Below are positions 1-6,281 of a stretch of 34,332 nt of DNA, one piece after another; positions within the stretch are counted from its first letter, which is position 1; each line of letters starts with the position of its first letter. Under the pieces are notes generated by a model. That model was not told the DNA's origin. It made no database searches and saw nothing but the letters and a program-made list of their open reading frames with translations. Made by a program: the position numbers and the translations under genes. The DNA is from an archaeon (lineage in GTDB: Archaea; Hydrothermarchaeota; Hydrothermarchaeia; Hydrothermarchaeales; BMS3B), in assembly GCA_026989875.1 (NCBI GenBank), contig JALSIP010000009.1, positions 1-34,332 on the forward strand. Direction: 5' to 3'.

Positions 1-81
1 CACCTGCCTGTGTGGGTACCACCCCGCCTTAGAGAAGGCTTTTGCGGCTTCCTTTCCGGAGATGACCGGCAGCTTTGGCAT
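1..81 (-). CDS. hicA: HicA-family mRNA interferase toxin, N-terminal part (cut by window edge)
   Basis: Twenty-seven codons on the minus strand begin MPKLPVISGKEAAKAF and continue to KAGWYPHRQV before the window ends. This matches the usual start of HicA, a small double-stranded-RNA-binding-fold RNase that cleaves mRNA. The catalytic His normally sits just after this point (G-S-H motif) and is outside the window, so activity cannot be judged. The ATG overlaps the TGA of the upstream hicB by one base (TGATG), indicating translational coupling. The antitoxin-first order occurs in part of the family. Confidence 0.8.
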   Translation of the reverse strand, partial: MPKLPVISGKEAAKAFSKAGWYPHRQV

Positions 82-299
82 CAAACCACAACTTCAACAA
101 CCTTAGAATGCGGTTTAGAAGCAGCTTCTTTCACGACATCTTCCGCCAGCGATTCAAGGCAAGCCTGAATAGCCTCCTTGATGTTCTCCAGGGCTTCCTC
201 TATGGTATCGCCCTGAGAGTGGCACCCCGGTAAAGCAGGGCAGCTAACCACGTAGCCCCCGACCTCTTTATCCTCCTCAATAACAACCTTGAACTTCAT
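81..299 (-). CDS. hicB: HicB-family antitoxin
   Basis: The 72-residue protein starts MKFKVVIEEDKEVGGYVVSC and carries the partial RNase-H-like HicB fold: a strand pair, then the P-A-L-P-G-C-H-S-Q-G-D-T turn, then a helix rich in Glu and Ala (EEALENIKEAIQACLE). HicB proteins bind and neutralise HicA and often repress their own promoter. I chose the ATG at 299 over an in-frame GTG at 329 because homologues start with this M-K-F/Y-x-V strand and a purine-rich stretch (GAGGGTAGGGGG) lies directly before it. No extra DNA-binding domain is present in this short version, so DNA binding by the antitoxin alone is uncertain. Confidence 0.85.
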   Translation of the reverse strand: MKFKVVIEEDKEVGGYVVSCPALPGCHSQGDTIEEALENIKEAIQACLESLAEDVVKEAASKPHSKVVEVVV

Positions 300-348
300 A
301 CCCCCTACCCTCAACTTTAACAATTTCACATGAAATGGAGAGGCGGCC

Positions 349-504
349 CTACTGCTGTTTGTTCCCTTTCAGCTCCACTATTATCTCCTTTATTACCAGC
401 TCTTTGATCTCCTGCACAAGCTTCTCCTTCTCGGAGAGCACGCCCGGGGGGTGTACCGTTTGTGGAGCAGGCTTGCTATCCTGAAATTGCCCATCTTCCC
501 TCAT
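349..504 (-). CDS. small charged protein of unknown function (51 aa)
   Basis: A 51-codon reading frame starts MREDGQFQDSKPAPQ and ends in a Lys/Glu/Val-rich predicted helix (KEKLVQEIKELVIKEIIVEL). Its ATG overlaps the TGA that ends the broken nucleotidyltransferase gene upstream (TGATGA), and AGGTG lies six bases before the ATG, so it has a plausible translation start. I do not recognise a family. It could be a small partner of the nucleotidyltransferase or a leftover gene end. The heptad-like helix would suit a protein-interaction role, but that is only inference. Confidence 0.45.
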   Translation of the reverse strand: MREDGQFQDSKPAPQTVHPPGVLSEKEKLVQEIKELVIKEIIVELKGNKQQ

Positions 505-805
505 CACACCTGAACCCCTTCAGTCTCCGCCCAGTAATATACAAAACCTGTTAATCCCTTGTATCTCTCAAAGGTTTCCTTATCCACAATCAGTATCTCT
601 GGTATGTTTTCACCTATAGCCAGAATTTATCTTCCAACTTTCTTTCCAGTTTATTTCCAGTTACCACCAGAATATCCCAGTCGCTTCCTTCAGAGTAGTC
701 TCCCCTTGCTCTCGAACCGAAGAGAATTATTCTCTCCACCTAAATCCCATATTTTTCCGCTGTTTTCAGAATTATCTCCCTTATCTTCTTCAGCTTTTCT
801 TCCAT
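504..805 (-). pseudogene. broken MNT-type minimal nucleotidyltransferase
   Basis: From the ATG at 805 the frame reads MEEKLKKIREIILKTAEKYGI, hits TAG at 742-740, then continues in the same frame with VERIILFGSRARGD and SDWDILVV. These are the G-S-x-A-R-G and S-D-x-D catalytic motifs of the minimal nucleotidyltransferase (MNT) family. After about residue 60 the frame closes. The C-terminal part resumes in another frame with IPEILIVDKETFERYKG and FVYYWAETEGVQV, ending at TGA 506-504. One nonsense codon plus one frameshift mean no intact protein is made. Intact relatives usually pair with a HEPN protein as toxin-antitoxin modules that AMPylate or otherwise modify the partner. No intact HEPN gene was found beside it. 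Confidence 0.8.
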
Positions 806-808
806 AGT

Positions 809-981
809 TTAAACACCCTCTACCTCAAGCTTTTCCGAGATAAACTTCCTTACTTTTTCTGCCATCTCTATATAAATAATGCCGCTCTGTTCACAGGAGT
901 TATGCCTGCTTTGATCTTTAAAACGTTAGAAAGCAGCATCCATTTGGAGTTCCTCAGATCCGGAATCAGAGGAGCTTCCAT
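809..981 (-). pseudogene. gene debris upstream of the broken nucleotidyltransferase
   Basis: Two short overlapping frames lie between a promoter-like site and the nucleotidyltransferase start. The first runs from ATG 981 to TAG 868 (37 codons, MEAPLIPDLRNSKWMLLSNV...). The second is another frame ending in CEQSGIIYIEMAEKV and KFISEKLEVEGV at TAA 811-809, two codons before the nucleotidyltransferase ATG. Together they look like the two ends of one degraded gene joined by a frameshift. Position suggests a lost HEPN-type partner, but I see no clear R-x4-6-H motif, so the identity is unknown. Confidence 0.4.
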
Positions 982-994
982 GTTTTTTCACCCA

Positions 995-1025
995 GGGAAG
1001 GGTTTATCCCTTCCCATATTTAAAT
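995..1025 (-). promoter_or_regulatory. TATA box with adjacent perfect inverted repeat (promoter/operator candidate)
   Basis: On the minus strand an ATTTAAATAT element at 1025-1016 is followed at once by an inverted repeat with 8-bp arms GGGAAGGG and CCCTTCCC around a 5-bp centre (995-1015). The first downstream ATG is at 981. With a normal archaeal TATA-to-start distance, transcription would begin at about 990-995, so the palindrome lies between the TATA box and the start site. That is a good position for repression, as expected of an autoregulated toxin-antitoxin operon. The arms are seen directly; function is inferred. Confidence 0.5.
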
Positions 1026-1185
1026 GTTGCGATTGGTCTTTAGTTAGTTTTGGATCGTGGGAATGATTCAGGTGTACTTTTGATGGAAAAGAAAATCTCT
1101 TGATAAACAATGAAAATGAGAGTGGATTATTACAAACTTTAATGGGGGGCTGACAAGGGGGTTATTTTTTATATTTTTTTATATT

Positions 1186-2037
1186 TCATAAAGCTTTAAT
1201 TTGTGGTATCCCTAAATCTACCATCCAGCTTTGTATCGCTTTTTTAACTGTGTTAGGATCATCAATATCAAACTCTTTCCAGATCTTTCCTAAAATATCT
1301 GCATTAATATTCTGAAATGTTTTTTCTTTTAGTAATAAAACTTTTTTGCCCTTTGCCATCATATAACCATACTCTAAAGCCACATTTGGATTCATCTCAT
1401 TATAATATAAGTTTTCCAATACAGCAATACCGTATCCACATCCATTTAAATAAATCTGGATATTATCCCACAAATATCCAGTATCTGAATAATCTTTTTC
1501 ATCTGCTCTAACAGCCTCTAAACCATATTTATCTAGTTCAAGTTTAATTGAAGTATACAAATTTTCTAATTTTTTATCTCTATCTGGATCACCACCAGAA
1601 AATTTCATCATTATAAATACTGTCTTTTCTGGTCTGTGTTCTTTTAAAAATTTTAGAAGACCTTTTTCTATTGATTTCGATAACGTAGAATCTTTTTTTA
1701 TTTTGAAATTGTTTTCATTTGTTTCATGCAACTCTTCTTTCACTTTTAACAAATTTCTCAGCGGGTCGTTTTCTTCAGTTAATTCATTTATGAATTCTTG
1801 AAGTAGACGTATCTTTTCTTTTTCATCTATCGGCTGTTCTCCGAGTGTCATAACCCAATCGTATATTTTTTGAGAGCGTGCAGAAGTAATTGTTTGATGT
1901 GGATGATAAGAAACGGGAAAATCAAAAATTGCCGTTGCTATACCATCTATTCTCTTAAGAGTTGTTTTGTCTTTTAATTCTTCCCCTAATTTAAAACCTA
2001 TTAATTTAAAATTAATTTTTTTATTATGCTCTGTCAT
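1186..2037 (-). CDS. protein with C-terminal TIR/nucleoside-deoxyribosyltransferase-like domain, probable defence effector
   Basis: The 283-residue protein has an N-terminal region of about 130 residues that I cannot assign (it includes HPHQTITSARSQKIYDWV near 46-62) and a C-terminal domain at about 137-245. That domain has strand KTVFIMMKF (138-146), a helix, GLEAVRADE (172-180), GCGYGIAVLENL (199-210) and NPNVALEYGYMMAKGKKVLLL (216-236). The final motif, with an acidic residue (Glu222) in a helix after N-P-N-V, matches the deoxyribosyltransferase/TIR-like fold used by NAD-cleaving or nucleotide-sensing effectors in prokaryotic immunity. The gene is far richer in A+T than the rest of the window and uses A/T-ending codons, which suggests recent transfer. 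It stands alone. The substrate cannot be read from sequence; a regulatory rather than catalytic domain is possible. Confidence 0.65.
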   Translation of the reverse strand: MTEHNKKINFKLIGFKLGEELKDKTTLKRIDGIATAIFDFPVSYHPHQTITSARSQKIYDWVMTLGEQPIDEKEKIRLLQEFINELTEENDPLRNLLKVKEELHETNENNFKIKKDSTLSKSIEKGLLKFLKEHRPEKTVFIMMKFSGGDPDRDKKLENLYTSIKLELDKYGLEAVRADEKDYSDTGYLWDNIQIYLNGCGYGIAVLENLYYNEMNPNVALEYGYMMAKGKKVLLLKEKTFQNINADILGKIWKEFDIDDPNTVKKAIQSWMVDLGIPQIKAL

Positions 2038-2368
2038 TATGTAGAATTTCTGATGCGGAGATATATATAAATTTTTTGAGCAAAAAGGTACAAAAACAAT
2101 TTGAAAATATCGGCCTTATTTTAATCTGAATTGTCCAGAAAGATTGCAAAACGTTAAGTAGTATAGTTTAAGGAATAAATCCCTCCTATTGGACCTATAC
2201 CCAAACCTGTAAACCTGTATAAACCATATCCCCACGCCTTCAGTATGGCGCCATGATAGCCTGAGCCACTCAACATAACTTTCATGCTGTAAAATTATTC
2301 CTGAAAATAAAGCATAAGTACCACTCACACCCAGATTTCTGTGGGGATGATTGATGCAGGGGGTGCGC
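2038..2368. other. intergenic region at the boundary between AT-rich island and respiratory cluster
   Basis: Apart from the TATA box at 2062-2071 I see no gene here. Composition changes from AT-rich to GC-rich between about 2150 and 2350. There is a tandem 8-bp repeat AAACCTGT at 2203-2218 followed by TATAAACCATAT, which could hold a promoter reading right towards the Bat-like gene, but it is far from that start. No integrase, tRNA or attachment site is visible at the boundary. Confidence 0.4.
2062..2071 (-). promoter_or_regulatory. TATA box of the TIR-like gene
   Basis: The minus strand reads TTTATATATA about 30 bases upstream of the ATG at 2037. This spacing puts the predicted transcription start at or within a few bases of the start codon, and no Shine-Dalgarno sequence is visible, so the mRNA is probably leaderless or nearly so. 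Confidence 0.6.
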
Positions 2369-3019
2369 ATGGACGATAACGGAGAGTTTCTGCGGGTTCT
2401 GCTGAGCATAGAATCTGAAGGCTGCGTCATCCACAGGCTTGCTGCCAGGCATCCCTGGGTTGAATTCAGGGTGGCAGAGAGGCACGTTCTCCCTGGCGGC
2501 GGAATGCTTGCAGGCATGGTTGTGCGGAGCGGTGAGGCTGTGCGGGAGTTTCTCGGTGAGCTTGCTGCCTGTGATGAGGTCAGGTTTCTTCAGCCTGTTT
2601 ACATTGCTGGCGGGTATCTCAGGCTCAGGCTGGAATTCAAGTGCGATTCCTGCGTGGTATGCAGAATAGCTGAGATGCTGCGCATCCCTCCAGAAGAAAT
2701 CTCGTGCAGCAATGGCAGAGTCGCAGCGGCGTTTATACTGAAGAACGGCGAAGAGCTGCGCACCATGGTGGCGCACCTGCGGGAGATGAGAGCAAACTTC
2801 AGGGTGCTTGAAGTCAGACGCGGATGCTTTAGCCCCCGGGAAGTGCAGCTCACCGATAGGCAGCTTGAGATTCTCAGGTATGCATACCGTGCGGGATACT
2901 TTGACCGTGACAGGAGAGTCAACCTGCAGCACATCGCCAGGCACTTCGGTCTGAGCCCTGCCACCATCGGCGTGCACATGAGGAGCGCCATCAAAAAGAT
3001 ACTTAAAAGGGTGATATAA
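2369..3019 (+). CDS. Bat-type (HTH_10) transcriptional regulator
   Basis: The last 55 or so residues of this 216-residue protein, LTDRQLEILRYAYRAGYFD followed by LQHIARHFGLSPATIGVHM, form the helix-turn-helix typical of bacterio-opsin activator (Bat/HTH_10, PF04967) proteins of archaea. The N-terminal 160 residues resemble the ligand or redox-sensing half found in short family members and contain a C-x2-C-x2-C cluster (CDSCVVC). I place the start at ATG 2369, six bases after CAGGGGG, rather than the in-frame TTG 2351 or ATG 2354. The gene ends nine bases before the heme O synthase gene, so the two are likely co-transcribed. Family members include oxygen- and light-responsive activators. Control of the oxidase cluster is inferred from position, and redox sensing through the Cys residues is a guess. 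Confidence 0.82.
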   Translation: MDDNGEFLRVLLSIESEGCVIHRLAARHPWVEFRVAERHVLPGGGMLAGMVVRSGEAVREFLGELAACDEVRFLQPVYIAGGYLRLRLEFKCDSCVVCRIAEMLRIPPEEISCSNGRVAAAFILKNGEELRTMVAHLREMRANFRVLEVRRGCFSPREVQLTDRQLEILRYAYRAGYFDRDRRVNLQHIARHFGLSPATIGVHMRSAIKKILKRVI

Positions 3020-3028
3020 GGTGAGGAC

Positions 3029-3883
3029 ATGAGAGAGTACCTGGGGATGTTCAAGCTCCGCATAGTTGCCCTGCTCGTGTTCGTCGCTATGGTGGCTGCA
3101 GCGGTTGGCTCGGGGGGCAGCCTCCAGGTTGAGCGGCTGCTACTGCTTTTTGCAGCAGGTGCTCTTGCATCAATGGGAGCAAGCGTGCTGAACCACTATT
3201 TTGACCGGGACATAGACGCGCTTGTCCCCAGAACCAGCAACAGACCACTTCCCTCAGGCAGGATTAAGCCCAGCACCGCATGCTGGCTCGGTGTTTTGCT
3301 GGTGGGTACCTCTCTGCTCCTGTCATCACGCCTGAACTACCTCACCACCATGTACATACTTGCTGGAGCGCTGGTTTACGTTCTGGTTTATACTGTGTGG
3401 CTCAAAAGGCGCAGCGCCCTGAACATAGTCATAGGGGGTCTCGCCGGTAGCTGTGCCGTACTTGCTGGATATGCGGCAATCCGTGGCGACACCACCCTGC
3501 TCGCCCTGCTGCTTGCCCTTCTGATATTCCTGTGGACTCCGCCCCACTTCTGGGCATTTGCCATAGCCAAGAGCTCTGACTACACCAGAGCTGGAGTGCC
3601 CATGCTGCCGGTGAAGTACGGGAATGACAGAGCAGCAAAGCTGATAGTCATGCACACCGTGCTGCTGGTTCAGGCGTCCCTGCTGCTCTACGCCTTCGGC
3701 TACTTCGGCGGATTGTATCTGGTGGTGGCGGTTGTTCTGGGGGTTTTGCTGCTGGCTTTCAATCTGAAGCTGCTCGCCACCAGAAGCACAGGCTGGGCAT
3801 GGAGAAGCTACAGGTTCTCAGGTATATATCTTATAGTCCTGTTCACAGCCATACTGCTGGATGCACTATTTAAACAGGCTTAA
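3029..3883 (+). CDS. ctaB: heme O synthase (protoheme IX farnesyltransferase)
   Basis: This 284-residue membrane protein belongs to the UbiA prenyltransferase superfamily and has the CtaB/CyoE signatures: the first Asp-rich motif NHYFDRDIDALVPRTSNRPL (55-74), TPPHFWAFAI in the middle, and DYTRAGVPMLPVKYG. Eight to nine hydrophobic segments are visible. It adds a farnesyl chain to heme b to give heme O, the high-spin heme (or heme A precursor) of heme-copper oxidases. No ctaA (heme A synthase) is nearby, so the final heme could be O-type or an As/Os-type heme. The start has a good GGTGAGG ribosome site. Linkage to the subunit genes from 3929 onward supports a dedicated role in maturing that enzyme. 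Confidence 0.95.
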   Translation: MREYLGMFKLRIVALLVFVAMVAAAVGSGGSLQVERLLLLFAAGALASMGASVLNHYFDRDIDALVPRTSNRPLPSGRIKPSTACWLGVLLVGTSLLLSSRLNYLTTMYILAGALVYVLVYTVWLKRRSALNIVIGGLAGSCAVLAGYAAIRGDTTLLALLLALLIFLWTPPHFWAFAIAKSSDYTRAGVPMLPVKYGNDRAAKLIVMHTVLLVQASLLLYAFGYFGGLYLVVAVVLGVLLLAFNLKLLATRSTGWAWRSYRFSGIYLIVLFTAILLDALFKQA

Positions 3884-3928
3884 TATTTTAATACAACCTT
3901 TAATTTCTATGTGTACATCCGTTAAATC

Positions 3929-4078
3929 ATGGTGGCTGATGGGGGTAATGAGGAAATTCCTTTCATGCAGAGGTTTCTGGACAACATGTGGTTGCTGCTG
4001 ATTCTGAGTTTTGCCATACTTGCGGTGTCCTACGTGGGATGGGGAATTCTGGAAGCACTTAACGTTCCCAGCAGGTGA
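3929..4078 (+). CDS. small single-span membrane protein of the oxidase cluster (49 aa)
   Basis: This 49-codon frame has a polar N-terminus (MVADGGNEEIPFMQRFLDN), one hydrophobic segment (about 20-40, MWLLLILSFAILAVSYVGWG) and a short tail. It ends 13 bases before the subunit II ATG, and GAAGGAGGTG between the two serves that next gene. Position and topology fit a small accessory subunit or assembly peptide. I find no named family. An AT-rich stretch at 3884-3910 upstream may contain a weak promoter. In-frame ATG codons downstream (for example the one encoding M13) could also start translation. Confidence 0.65.
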   Translation: MVADGGNEEIPFMQRFLDNMWLLLILSFAILAVSYVGWGILEALNVPSR

Positions 4079-4091
4079 AGGAGGTGCCGGG

Positions 4092-4622
4092 ATGAGTGTC
4101 GCTCCCCCTCAGGGTGTGTGGTGGAAGGAGAGGACGCCCAGGGAGGAGAAGCTCTGGGTTGCCATAGCCTTGGTGTGGGCGATTGTGATGTTTGTGATGA
4201 TGCCCCTGTGGCACATCTACGGCAAGCAGAACCCCTCCACAGAGACCTACAGGGTTTCACCGGAAGAATATGTGAGACTCACCCAGGAGTTCATAGAGAA
4301 GTATAAGGTGGGTGAGGAGAATGGCGTTCCCGTTGTGGAGCCGCCGCCGGGGAGCGATGTGTACCTGCTGGGCAGGCAGTTCAGCTGGGAGCCCATAATC
4401 AGGCTCAAAAAGGGTGAAACTTATCGCTTACACCTATCCTCGGCTGATGTGCTCCACGGCTTCTCGGTCTATCCAATGAACATCAACTTCATGGTGATAC
4501 CCGGCTACGACTACGTGCTCACCGTGACGCCAACCCAGGCGGGAGTTTACAGCGTGGTGTGCAACGAGTACTGCGGGTTGGGGCACCAGGTAATGGTTGG
4601 AAAGATTATAGTGGTGGAGTGA
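4092..4622 (+). CDS. coxB: heme-copper oxidase subunit II with CuA centre
   Basis: The 176-residue protein has one N-terminal membrane anchor (about 20-42, LWVAIALVWAIVMFVMMPLW) and a C-terminal cupredoxin domain. The CuA ligands are all visible: His in DVLHGFSV, then VCNEYCGLGHQVM giving Cys-x3-Cys-x3-His-x2-Met. A single anchor and a short cupredoxin domain are typical of B-type (ba3) enzymes. It should take electrons from a soluble donor on the outer face and pass them to subunit I. I chose ATG 4092, preceded by GGAGGTGCCGGG, over an upstream in-frame opening at 4011 that overlaps the small membrane gene. A functional CuA argues that the donor is a cytochrome c or cupredoxin, but none is encoded here. 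Confidence 0.93.
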   Translation: MSVAPPQGVWWKERTPREEKLWVAIALVWAIVMFVMMPLWHIYGKQNPSTETYRVSPEEYVRLTQEFIEKYKVGEENGVPVVEPPPGSDVYLLGRQFSWEPIIRLKKGETYRLHLSSADVLHGFSVYPMNINFMVIPGYDYVLTVTPTQAGVYSVVCNEYCGLGHQVMVGKIIVVE

Positions 4623-4631
4623 GGTGACGAT

Positions 4632-6146
4632 ATGAGCGATGATTTCAGGACCTGCCCTGTGACGGGATTTAAGGTGCATCTGCCTGCTGAGAGGCTCATC
4701 AAGGTCAACGCAGTTACGGCGGTGGTGGCGCTTCTTGTGGGGGCGATTATGGCGCTCTTAGTGGCGCTCACCAGGTGGGAGACCGTGCACCTGCTGCGCC
4801 CCTTAGACTACTACAAGTTCTTAACCCTGCACGGCTGGAACATGCTGGGATTCTGGATAATATTCTTTGAGGTGGCAGTGCTCTACTTCGCCGGCGCTAT
4901 AATGCTCAACTCCCGTCTTGCCTCGCCGAAGCTCGGCTGGCTGGCGTATGCGCTCATGCTGGTGGGTGCTGCTGGCACTAACATTACTGTTCTCATGAAT
5001 CCAGCGAAGAACGCGATAATGTTCACCTCCTACGTGCCTCTGAAGGCAACCCCCGGCTACTACCTCTCGGTAATCCTCTTCGCCGTTGGCGCACTGCTTG
5101 CGGTTTTCAACTTCCTGGCGACGCTGTACATTGCCAGGAAGGAGAGGACCTACCGGGGCTCTCTTCCCTTAGTGGTCTTCGGCGCCCTGACGGCGGCAAT
5201 AATAGCGGTGAGCACCCTGCTCTTCGGCGCCGCTGCGCTGGTTCCCACCCTCTTCTGGTCCATGGGCATATCCCCCACCTGGGATGCACTAACCTACAGG
5301 ATAGTCTTCTGGGCTTTCGGGCACCCCTCGCAGCAGATAAACGTGGCGGCAATGATAGCAATCTGGTACCTGCTCGCCTACCTCACCGTAGGGGGCACGA
5401 CGATAAGCGAGAAGTTCTCCCGTCTTGCGTTTCTCTTCTACATCCTCTTCATCAACATCGCCTCGGCGCACCACCTGCTGGTTGACCCTGGCGTAAGCTC
5501 CGCCTGGAAGATATGGAACACCAGCTATGCCATGTACTTAGCGGTGCTTGCGAGCATGATGCACGCTTTTGCTGTGCCTGCGGCGATAGAGGTGGCGCAG
5601 CGCAGGAAGGGCTTCAACCGCGGCTTATTTGAATGGCTGTGGAAGGCACCCTGGAAGAACCCCTCCTTCTCGGCGCTCATCCTCTCAATAGTAATCTTTG
5701 GCTTCCTGGGCGGGATAAGCGGCGTGATTCAGGGCACGGAGCAGCTCAACATAAGGTTCCACAACACCCTTGCGGTGCCCGGCCACTTCCACGGCACAGT
5801 CGCAGGTGGCACAACTCTGGCGTTCATGGGCATAACCTACTACGTGCTTCCGCTGATATTCAGGCGCGAGGTTGTGGGCAAGAGCCTGGCGGTGTACCAG
5901 CCCTGGATATTCGGCATAGGCATAGCTCTGGTCTCCATAGGCATGCAGGGCGCTGGTCTATACGGTGTGCCCAGGAGGCATGCGGACATAACCAGCTTCG
6001 GCGGCTCCGTCTTTGCCTTTGACTACGACCCCACCGCCTACTTCTGGCTTTCCCTGCTGGGCATTGGCGGCATCCTCGCCTTCACCGGAGCGCTGCTATT
6101 CGTTCTAATAGCTGTTGCCACGCTGATTAAGGGAAGGAGGCTCTGA
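4632..6146 (+). CDS. coxA: heme-copper oxidase/NO reductase superfamily subunit I, lacking the cross-linked Tyr
   Basis: A 504-residue protein with about 13 membrane spans. Heme and copper ligands are present: His67 (LTLHGWN) and His387 for the low-spin heme, His385 (PGHFHG) for the high-spin heme, His231 (FGHP) and His280-His281 (SAHHLL) for CuB. In oxygen-reducing A and B types the residue four after the first CuB His is a Tyr covalently linked to it (H-P-x-V-Y). Here the sequence is H-P-S-Q-Q, so residue 235 is Gln. Loss of this Tyr is a hallmark of NO reductases and of NOR families proposed to derive from B-type oxidases. It could therefore reduce NO rather than O2; this is inference. GAGGTGA precedes the ATG, and the stop lies two bases before the subunit IIa-like gene. 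Confidence 0.9.
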   Translation: MSDDFRTCPVTGFKVHLPAERLIKVNAVTAVVALLVGAIMALLVALTRWETVHLLRPLDYYKFLTLHGWNMLGFWIIFFEVAVLYFAGAIMLNSRLASPKLGWLAYALMLVGAAGTNITVLMNPAKNAIMFTSYVPLKATPGYYLSVILFAVGALLAVFNFLATLYIARKERTYRGSLPLVVFGALTAAIIAVSTLLFGAAALVPTLFWSMGISPTWDALTYRIVFWAFGHPSQQINVAAMIAIWYLLAYLTVGGTTISEKFSRLAFLFYILFINIASAHHLLVDPGVSSAWKIWNTSYAMYLAVLASMMHAFAVPAAIEVAQRRKGFNRGLFEWLWKAPWKNPSFSALILSIVIFGFLGGISGVIQGTEQLNIRFHNTLAVPGHFHGTVAGGTTLAFMGITYYVLPLIFRREVVGKSLAVYQPWIFGIGIALVSIGMQGAGLYGVPRRHADITSFGGSVFAFDYDPTAYFWLSLLGIGGILAFTGALLFVLIAVATLIKGRRL

Positions 6147-6148
6147 AG

Positions 6149-6268
6149 ATGGAGGAAGAGGTAAGACCGAAGGGCACTCTCGCGCTGGTGCTGCTCTTCT
6201 TCGTGGTGTTTGTGCTCTTCTACGTGGTCAACTGGATATGGCTCAGCGGTGTATGGGTGCTGAGGTAG
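6149..6268 (+). CDS. ba3-type oxidase subunit IIa-like peptide (39 aa)
   Basis: A 39-codon gene starting MEEEVRPKGTLALVLL with a single hydrophobic helix. It closely resembles in length and pattern the 34-residue subunit IIa of Thermus thermophilus ba3 oxidase, which also begins with M-E-E, a Lys-Pro/Pro-Lys-Gly turn and one membrane helix and replaces part of the second helix missing from subunit II. The ATG is two bases after the subunit I stop, and AAGGGAAGGAGG lies before it. It is too short for most gene callers. Its presence supports the view that the neighbouring subunit I is of B type in architecture, even though the active site is altered. Confidence 0.8.
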   Translation: MEEEVRPKGTLALVLLFFVVFVLFYVVNWIWLSGVWVLR

Positions 6269-6281
6269 CGGAGGAGCAGAG

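Noticed and set aside
740-742. In-frame TAG in the nucleotidyltransferase gene as a possible pyrrolysine codon
   Set aside because: A separate frameshift also breaks the gene, and no pyrrolysine function is known in this family; decay explains both.
559-807. Plus-strand 82-codon frame
   Set aside because: It is antisense to the broken nucleotidyltransferase gene and has low-complexity Ser/Leu/Pro content.
2116-2977. Minus-strand frames opposite the Bat-like gene
   Set aside because: They overlap a gene with a clear HTH domain and have no domain or promoter support.
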